A program made the translations under genes and the position numbers. 8,457 nt of DNA from contig JAJFMK010000065.1 in the NCBI GenBank assembly GCA_021772215.1, positions 1 through 8,457 on the forward strand. The letters run 5' to 3'. A model generated the notes under the pieces. That model saw nothing but the letters and a program-made list of their open reading frames with translations. It was not told the DNA's origin and searched no databases. The first letter of the stretch is position 1. Every line of letters starts with the position of its first letter. This DNA comes from Chlamydiota bacterium. GTDB lineage: Bacteria > Chlamydiota > Chlamydiia > Chlamydiales > JAJFMK01. Positions 1 through 5,483 of this stretch are shown here, piece after piece.

Positions 1-388
<388 letters not shown>

Positions 389-414
389 TTTTTTTTCTTC
401 TTAGGAAGATAAGA

Positions 415-478
415 TAGAGTAGTAATCCTGCTATTGCAGGTATACATAAATGCCTACGATAGTAGGAAAACTACTCTA
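415..478 (+). other. Long stem-loop in the 23S-5S spacer (probable pre-rRNA processing stem)
   Basis: The ~200-base spacer between 23S and 5S contains no tRNA that I can see. It does contain a nested inverted repeat. TAGAGTAGT (415-423) pairs perfectly with ACTACTCTA (470-478). Inside that, after a small AAT/AAA internal loop, CCTGCTATTGCAGG (427-440) pairs with CCTACGATAGTAGG (453-466) with two G-T wobbles and one mismatch, leaving a 12-base loop. A second, weaker pairing, CTAAGAT (503-509) with ATCTTAG (552-558), encloses the region before 5S. Such helices are typical targets of RNase III-type processing of the rRNA transcript; that role is inferred. Confidence 0.5.
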
Positions 479-587
479 GCACAGCAATGTGCATGGTTAA
501 GACTAAGATATGTCGCGTAGATGGCAATCTTCAAGTGTCGAGTATTTTCGAATCTTAGAAGATTACAGATTTTAACAAGATTTTTTT

Positions 588-701
588 TCTGGTGGACATA
601 GAGTGGGGGACACACCTGATCCCATCCCGAACTCAGCAGTTAAGGCCCACATCGCCGATGGTACTACGCACAAGAGCGTGGGAGAGTAGGTCACTGCCAG
701 A
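588..701 (+). rRNA. rrf: 5S ribosomal RNA
   Basis: A 114-base 5S rRNA in the usual place after 23S, and part of the same rRNA operon. The hallmark conserved segment CCCATCCCGAACTCAG is at about 621-636, followed by CCGATGGTACTA and the GGGAGAGTAGG block near 680-690. The 5' end TCTGGTGG (588-595) pairs with the 3' end CACTGCCAGA (692-701) to form helix I, which fixes both ends to within a base or two. A T-rich stretch precedes it and an intrinsic terminator begins 5 bases after it. Confidence 0.95.
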
Positions 702-706
702 TGTTC

Positions 707-745
707 GAGCCCTTAAAGCTAACGCTTTAAGGGCTCTTTTTTTTT
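707..745 (+). terminator. Rho-independent terminator of the rRNA operon
   Basis: A perfect 13-bp stem, GAGCCCTTAAAGC (707-719) with GCTTTAAGGGCTC (724-736), with a 4-base TAAC loop. It is followed immediately by nine T residues (737-745). This is a strong intrinsic terminator that ends the rRNA transcript, so the downstream genes should need their own promoter. Confidence 0.95.
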
Positions 746-853
746 GTCTCAACACATTTTTATACCAGCAGTTAAGGCTCATATAGGAAAGTGATCACCT
801 AATGGCTTGCTTATAGTGGCTTAGGTCTTTGATTAACTTTGCAGGCAATAGTT

Positions 854-961
854 TCTGGCTATTGTCAAAGAGCTAAATCGAGAAGATGAGTTGCTATGGA
901 TGTTAGAGATTGATGAAGAAGGAGAGGGCTACAAGAGTGTGAGGCTTAAGCCACTGTCAGG
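854..961 (+). pseudogene. Possible decayed second 5S rRNA copy (or coding remnant)
   Basis: Three blocks repeat the intact 5S in the same order and at near-correct spacing. TTTCTGG at 852-858 matches the 5S 5' end (586-592). ACAAGAG-GTG at about 934-944 matches 10 of 11 bases of 5S. CACTGTCAG at 952-960 matches CACTGCCAG (692-700) at 8 of 9. From that last block to the following T run is 36 bases in both copies, with 21 of 36 aligned bases equal by my count. The middle is poorly alignable, so this would be an old, non-functional duplicate. An alternative is a gene remnant: 852-968 is open for 38 codons before TAA and reads like a plausible acidic protein C-terminus (VKELNREDELLWMLEIDEE), but it has no good start. 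Neither reading is secure. Confidence 0.3.
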
Positions 962-974
962 CTTCTAAGCTTTT

Positions 975-1004
975 AGAGATAACCCACTAAAGGGTCTTTT
1001 TTTT
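975..1004 (+). terminator. Weak terminator-like hairpin with T8
   Basis: A short stem, ACCC (982-985) with GGGT (992-995), can be extended across a bulge by AG-A/TCT-type pairs. Eight T residues follow at 997-1004. The stem is weak compared with the 5S terminator at 707-745. Its alignment with that terminator suggests it may be its eroded duplicate rather than the end of a present-day transcript. Confidence 0.3.
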
Positions 1005-1135
1005 CAACGCGCTTTTAGCTTAATAATTATGGTCTATATCAATAAGTATTACGACCTGTCTGTATGTTAACATGCTAAATATTAGTAGTTTGTTGTATGG
1101 TTTTTTTTGTGCAAAAAATAGTGTTACCTTCTCGG

Positions 1136-1162
1136 TTGACTCACAATTGTTATCCATAATAA
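1136..1162 (+). promoter_or_regulatory. Candidate promoter for the first NACHT gene
   Basis: TTGACT (1136-1141) is a near-consensus -35 box. The possible -10 boxes are CATAAT (1155-1160, spacer 13) or TAATAA (1157-1162, spacer 15), both shorter than the preferred 16-18 bases. It lies about 80 bases before the chosen start and downstream of the rRNA terminator, so the position is sensible but the spacing is poor. Confidence 0.22.
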
Positions 1163-1239
1163 CCTTTCCTTACCATCAGTAGTGCTCTGTACCAGTGGTA
1201 AAGGAGTGTTATCTTAAATCAAATGGAAATGGTGGGATT

Positions 1240-4200
1240 ATGAGTTTGGTTGTTCATGAGGATAGCTGGGCGGATACGAGAGGTACTAGCGATTGTTCTG
1301 AAACGCCTGAATTAGCTAAGGCTATAGATGCTCTTGTACAGGGGCGGCTTTTACCGCACTTTGTTGATAGCTTGGGTATTAAGCGAACTATCTCTACTGC
1401 AACACAAATTATTTCACTGCTGCAACAGGGGTATTGCCTGAGGCAAGTTAACAACCTGTTTTACTTTTCGCGCGGTCTCTTTGGAGGAGACCCCAATGCC
1501 AACGAATTCTCTTCAACAGAGCAGCTCTCAGCTGCCCTAAAAGATAAAGACCTAAGCGATAGCAGACACATTGCAATGCAGAAGCTAGCTATGAATGCTG
1601 TTGAGGTTTTTCGAAAAATACCCATTTCATGCAAACCGCACATTGATGAGGCAGTAGCTTTAGTGTTTGCAGATAATGTGCAAATTTCAAAAGCGCTATT
1701 AGAGGCATTTGTTGAGAAAATCGAAGGAACCGAAGAGATTAATATAGATATACTTGATGCAATTAGGGTAACACTAGTTAATGCCAGGGTTGGTTCTCTT
1801 GATCCTAAGATTCTAAAAAACTTAATTGAAACTGTATTATATCGAACTAGAACCAGCTATGATAGAGATCGGTCTAATTCGAAAGTTACTGTTGCACTCT
1901 CTATTATTTCCGATATTTTGGATGTTATAAGTGATTCAAAAGTGATTCGAGTTAAGAGTATTAACACCAGCGATCCGTCGTATGCTTCTTTGGATTTCTT
2001 TTGTAAAAGTTCAGATATTCTTACGTCATCACTGGCTGCCTACGCAAAAGAGGCACTAATGAGGATTCCCAGTCAAGAATCAAAGGTAGACAGACTCTTA
2101 ACTGTAAATGGTTCAATAGAGAACGAGTGGGCTAGCCTTATTAGAAAAATACCTGTAGATAACACCGTTGAAATGGAAGAATTTCATGGGTTTCTAGGAC
2201 AAAAGATTGATGAAAGTTTCTTGTTTCGTTCAACTCGTTATATTCGATTTCTTTTTCTAAGAAAAGAATACCTTAAGCTAATAAAAGAGTTAGGTTCATT
2301 CTCAGATTGTCATCATGCCGAAGAAGTTACTAATATGCTCTTCGTACTACGTCAAGTAGTACTCACTGCCTCAGTAGAGAAGGTCAAGGGATTGGCTGTA
2401 GAGCAGATGGTCAGGTTTTTCTTAAACAGTAGTATTTGCGGAGGGAACAAAACCTTAAAGAGAAAAATCTTACAAGAGCTCGTTGTTTGTGCAGAAAATG
2501 CGAAAGCGCATCGCCTTGTTATTAAGGCTTTAAGAGAGCTTGAAGGCGAAGTGCAAAAACTTGAAGACACTGACAAACTAGGGAGTATTTTCTTTGCGAC
2601 TGTTGATTTTTCAATGATTAAGCCAGATGTCAATGGAGCGGATGAACAGCAGTCCATACTTTTGATTGAGGAAGCAAAAAAAATGTGTCAGTCATCTATC
2701 CCTGCAAGGATTGAGGAAGCAAAAAACAGAAGATTGAGCGATCCCATATTTAGAAACGGGATTGCCTCTTTTATGCCTCTTTTTGCAAAAGTTGGCCAAT
2801 CGATCAGAACGATTGATCTAGATGAGGCCATCGCTCAATTTGTTGCTACTGATCAAAAGGCATTTATAATTAGAGGCGAGGCTGGGGTAGGAAAAACAAC
2901 TCAGTTGCGACATTTAGAAGATCTTTACTGGAATAGATGGAACCCTGAAAGCTCGCCGTCATCACCTATTCCTCTCTGTATTAACATGTCAGTTTCTAAC
3001 AAATCTCTAGATGAGGCAATTCGTGACGAATTATTAGATAGAGGATTCAAGACGGAAGAGATACCGACGCTAAAGTTTAATCACAATTTTCTTTTCCTTC
3101 TTGATGATTGTGGCCCCTCGATTAAAGTAGGTGTTCTTGATTCGTGGAGGGGAAGTAAGGCTATTATCGCATTCTCATCAAAGCATGTATCGGCTAGCTC
3201 GAGCGATATTCAGACTGAGGCGACCATTCTACCTTTTTCTAGGAATCAAATCGAAGAGTTGGTTGGAAAATTTTTTCAATCACAGTCGTTACCTGGAACG
3301 GCAATTGAGTATACCATCTTAAAAGAATCAATCCCAAATCTTGAAGGGCTGCTTCAAAATCAACTCTTATTGAGAGCGACGGTTGAAGTTCTTTCAGCTT
3401 TTGTTGATAAAGATGAAAGTGATCGAAGAGCAGTTCAACTGCTCCTTGTTGATATTCTCGATTCCTTTACTCGAAATTGGTTTGAGCGACAAATATTTCG
3501 ACTCCAATCAACGAAAGAGATTGATTTCAGCTCTGATGTTGAAAGCCTTTTAGCCCTTTTTGTAGCGGATTTGGCTTATACAATGGAGCAAAATGAGGTG
3601 ACTTCATTTCCTGCGGACTTGTCAAATGAAAGAGCTGGAGGTTCAGAAAGCTTGTGGAACAGATTTATTGCTCCTAAGAATCTTCATATTCTTCAGAGCA
3701 TTCCCATCCGTCGTAGAGATGATAGCTCATATGAATTTCTTAGCCCCATTCTTCAAAAATATTTTTGCGCACGTGCAATATTACCGTTAAAATGGGATAG
3801 TGGAAAGCCACTAGTTGATGTGGAGAAATTAAATAATTTGGATCTTACAAAAAAACCAGAAATTATTGATCTTCTTGCTGAAATTGTTTTGAGAAAAGAG
3901 GCTCTAAAGGAAAATCTGTTTCAGGTTATTTATCGCACAAAAGAAGATGATAGCTATGCCACCGCTGCAGCGAATGCGATTACAATTTTAAATGCCGCTC
4001 GCATAAACCTAAGTGGTCGTGACTTTAAGGGGGTGCATATTCCAGGAGCAGATCTCTCCTATGCCTTTATTACCAATGTAGACTTCACGGGTTCTAACCT
4101 TGAAGGAGTCTTTTTTGTGGACACAAACTTAAGTCACACAGTGCTCTGCAAGGCCCGGCTTGCTGGTATCCAATTAGACCCACCTCTTGTATCAGGTTCA

Positions 4201-5265
4201 GGCCAAGTCTCAAACAGTGCAGTTCCTTATGCCATAGCCAAATCTCAAAAACGAATTCAGAATAATTTTGAAAAAAAAATTGTTACAGGTGGTAATGTTG
4301 CTATTACAGTTGACAGTGCTGGACAACTACGTTGCTGGAATAGTAGGACAGGTTTGCTCTATCCTCCGTTTCGTGGACACCAAAGAAGGGTTACTAGCTT
4401 GGCGATCTCTTCAGATGAAAGATACGCGGTTTCGGGTGATGGATCAGGTCAAGTTTTCTGTTGGAATTGTCAAACTGGTGAGAGGCAGAGTAGTTTTTCT
4501 AAAAGAGAAAGAATAACCAGTTTGGCGATCTCTTCAGATGGCAGTCGTGTCGCTTCTGGTGACACAAGAGGTCAGGTTTTCTGCTGGAACAGTAAAACTG
4601 GCGACCTTTACTCCTCGTTTGATCGGCATACAAGTCTAATCAGTGCTTTAGCGATCTCTGAAGATGGCAAATGGGTTATTTCGGCTGATTCAGAAGGAGT
4701 TGTGAACAGTTGGAATAGCAGTACTGGCGCTGTTGACAAAGAGATAAAGCATTTAACCAGGCATTCAGTAATTGTAGATCATGTGGTTATATCATCAGAT
4801 GGTCGGCGAGCAATTTCTTTCAGTTCAGATGGGTTTATCGTTTTCATGGTTCATAACATGCAAAATAGGGTTGAATCTGTTGGACCTAGGAGTAGTATAG
4901 CAATTTCTCCCGATGGCACCACGGTCTTTTTAGGAAATGAACAAGGATTTGTTGATATTGTTAATGTGAAAGAAGACGTGATTGACTTTGCTGGAAAATT
5001 GAAAATTGGCCGACCTATTCGGCTAGTAAGGTGCTTACCTGATAACCAAATCCTAATTGTGACAGATCAACCAACTTTTCAGATTTGGCAGTCATCCAAT
5101 AAAGAAAAGGGACATTATCCATATCTTAGATGGAGTTCAGCCAGTAGCAACTTTTCGACTCTGCATACTCGAATAGAAGGTGATGTGGAATTGTCGAGAA
5201 ATGATAAAGAAAGCCTTCTCAGAATGAGTACAGCTGATAATCCAAGTAGATGCTCTGTGATGTAG
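1240..5265 (+). CDS. STAND/NACHT-like protein with pentapeptide repeats, seven-bladed WD40 propeller and C-terminal CaaX box
   Basis: A protein of 1341 residues. The start is ATG at 1240, although the frame is open to a GTG at 1195. MSLVV here aligns with MSLII at the start of the paralogue at 5484, and GGTGGG at 1231-1236 can serve as a ribosome site. Residues 1-540 are mainly helical with no domain I recognise; a stretch near AYAKEALMRIP resembles ARM/HEAT-like repeats. The NACHT-type NTPase begins with a perfect Walker A, GEAGVGKTT (546-554). The Walker B place reads LLDDCGPS (D622, D623), lacking the usual DGxDE, and sensor 1 reads AFSSK with no arginine. NQLLL (about 707-711) replaces the usual NPxLL. 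Pentapeptide repeats span 922-979 (IPGADLS, GSNLEG, DTNLSH). Seven WD40 blades span about 1014-1285. The last four residues are CSVM. No signal peptide or membrane segment is visible. STAND proteins are signal-transducing ATPase switches; bacterial ones act in phage defence or regulation, and symbiont ones may be host-directed. Which applies here is unknown. Confidence 0.9.
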   Translation: MSLVVHEDSWADTRGTSDCSETPELAKAIDALVQGRLLPHFVDSLGIKRTISTATQIISLLQQGYCLRQVNNLFYFSRGLFGGDPNANEFSSTEQLSAALKDKDLSDSRHIAMQKLAMNAVEVFRKIPISCKPHIDEAVALVFADNVQISKALLEAFVEKIEGTEEINIDILDAIRVTLVNARVGSLDPKILKNLIETVLYRTRTSYDRDRSNSKVTVALSIISDILDVISDSKVIRVKSINTSDPSYASLDFFCKSSDILTSSLAAYAKEALMRIPSQESKVDRLLTVNGSIENEWASLIRKIPVDNTVEMEEFHGFLGQKIDESFLFRSTRYIRFLFLRKEYLKLIKELGSFSDCHHAEEVTNMLFVLRQVVLTASVEKVKGLAVEQMVRFFLNSSICGGNKTLKRKILQELVVCAENAKAHRLVIKALRELEGEVQKLEDTDKLGSIFFATVDFSMIKPDVNGADEQQSILLIEEAKKMCQSSIPARIEEAKNRRLSDPIFRNGIASFMPLFAKVGQSIRTIDLDEAIAQFVATDQKAFIIRGEAGVGKTTQLRHLEDLYWNRWNPESSPSSPIPLCINMSVSNKSLDEAIRDELLDRGFKTEEIPTLKFNHNFLFLLDDCGPSIKVGVLDSWRGSKAIIAFSSKHVSASSSDIQTEATILPFSRNQIEELVGKFFQSQSLPGTAIEYTILKESIPNLEGLLQNQLLLRATVEVLSAFVDKDESDRRAVQLLLVDILDSFTRNWFERQIFRLQSTKEIDFSSDVESLLALFVADLAYTMEQNEVTSFPADLSNERAGGSESLWNRFIAPKNLHILQSIPIRRRDDSSYEFLSPILQKYFCARAILPLKWDSGKPLVDVEKLNNLDLTKKPEIIDLLAEIVLRKEALKENLFQVIYRTKEDDSYATAAANAITILNAARINLSGRDFKGVHIPGADLSYAFITNVDFTGSNLEGVFFVDTNLSHTVLCKARLAGIQLDPPLVSGSGQVSNSAVPYAIAKSQKRIQNNFEKKIVTGGNVAITVDSAGQLRCWNSRTGLLYPPFRGHQRRVTSLAISSDERYAVSGDGSGQVFCWNCQTGERQSSFSKRERITSLAISSDGSRVASGDTRGQVFCWNSKTGDLYSSFDRHTSLISALAISEDGKWVISADSEGVVNSWNSSTGAVDKEIKHLTRHSVIVDHVVISSDGRRAISFSSDGFIVFMVHNMQNRVESVGPRSSIAISPDGTTVFLGNEQGFVDIVNVKEDVIDFAGKLKIGRPIRLVRCLPDNQILIVTDQPTFQIWQSSNKEKGHYPYLRWSSASSNFSTLHTRIEGDVELSRNDKESLLRMSTADNPSRCSVM
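4003..4176 (+). repeat. Pentapeptide-repeat segment within the first NACHT protein
   Basis: Residues 922-979 show the A(D/N)LXX-type pattern: INLSG, RDFKG, GADLS, VDFTG, SNLEG, TNLSH and KARLAG. That is about seven or more coils of a right-handed quadrilateral beta helix, usually a protein-binding scaffold. It sits between the NACHT/winged-helix part and the WD40 propeller and probably acts as a rigid spacer or sensor surface. Confidence 0.8.
4279..5100 (+). repeat. Seven WD40 repeats within the first NACHT protein
   Basis: Blade-ending strands can be read seven times: GQLRCWNSRTG, GQVFCWNCQTG, GQVFCWNSKTG, GVVNSWNSSTG, GFIVFMVHNM, GFVDIVNVKED and TFQIWQSSN. This is the number needed for one closed propeller. 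Blades 2 and 3 share a 19-base identical stretch (4399-4417 and 4522-4540) exactly 123 bases apart, and another near-identical run around 4447 and 4570, so this pair was duplicated or converted recently. Blades 5-7 are more diverged. In STAND proteins such a C-terminal propeller normally senses the ligand, as in APAF-1. Confidence 0.85.
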
Positions 5266-5355
5266 AGTCACCTTTTTCGTAGTTGACGTTCAAAATCGAT
5301 TTGTTTTAAGCTTCCCTAGGAAAGTGTTGAAGGGATCTGGATCTGCCTGAAATTG

Positions 5356-5389
5356 ATGGCGAAGCAAACTGATCCTCTTGCCATTTTTT
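5356..5389 (+). terminator. Probable intrinsic terminator after the first NACHT gene
   Basis: ATGGC-G-AAG (5356-5364) pairs with CTTGCCAT (5377-5384), giving eight base pairs with one bulged G and a 12-base loop. It is followed by five more T residues (5385-5389). It lies 90 bases after the stop codon. If functional, the second NACHT gene is transcribed separately rather than as a strict operon. Confidence 0.5.
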
Positions 5390-5483
5390 ACAGAAAACAC
5401 TGATTCGATCTCATAGCTGGTTTTTTACATAGTTCTTGTTCTTTTTCTCAGATTTTTTTTAATGCTAAATGAAGGATAGCACT
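5385..5483 (+). promoter_or_regulatory. Upstream region of the second NACHT gene
   Basis: About 100 bases of T-rich sequence lie between the probable terminator and the second start. TACATA (5426-5431) could be a -10 box with only a poor -35 (TTCGAT, 5404-5409). A T8 tract lies at 5453-5460, just before the ribosome site. GAAGGA at 5471-5476 is a good Shine-Dalgarno sequence, 7 bases before ATG 5484, and decides that start over an in-frame ATG at 5469 that would overlap it. No clear promoter is identified. Confidence 0.3.

Larger units (their letters stand above)
746..1239. other. Non-coding region between rRNA operon and first large gene
   Basis: About 490 bases with no convincing gene on either strand. 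It contains a possible degenerate 5S copy with a terminator-like tail, an A+T-rich stretch at 1010-1125 including T8 at 1101-1108 and A6 at 1113-1118, and a weak promoter candidate near 1136-1162. A good Shine-Dalgarno-like AAAGGAG at 1199-1205 has no in-frame start at a sensible distance. No tRNA, direct repeat pair or transposon end is visible. Confidence 0.6.

Noticed and set aside
389..587. tRNA gene in the 23S-5S spacer
   Set aside because: No T-arm GTTCRA-type motif or cloverleaf is found; the inverted repeats form simple hairpins.
592..786. 64-codon open frame on the plus strand
   Set aside because: It runs through the 5S rRNA and its terminator; structural RNA explains this sequence.
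1195..1239. GTG start giving 15 extra N-terminal residues for the first large protein
   Set aside because: There is no ribosome site before it, and the paralogue alignment begins at the MSL of ATG 1240.
2352..2657. 101-codon open frame on the minus strand
   Set aside because: It is antisense within the first large gene, shows no recognisable protein features and has no ribosome site.
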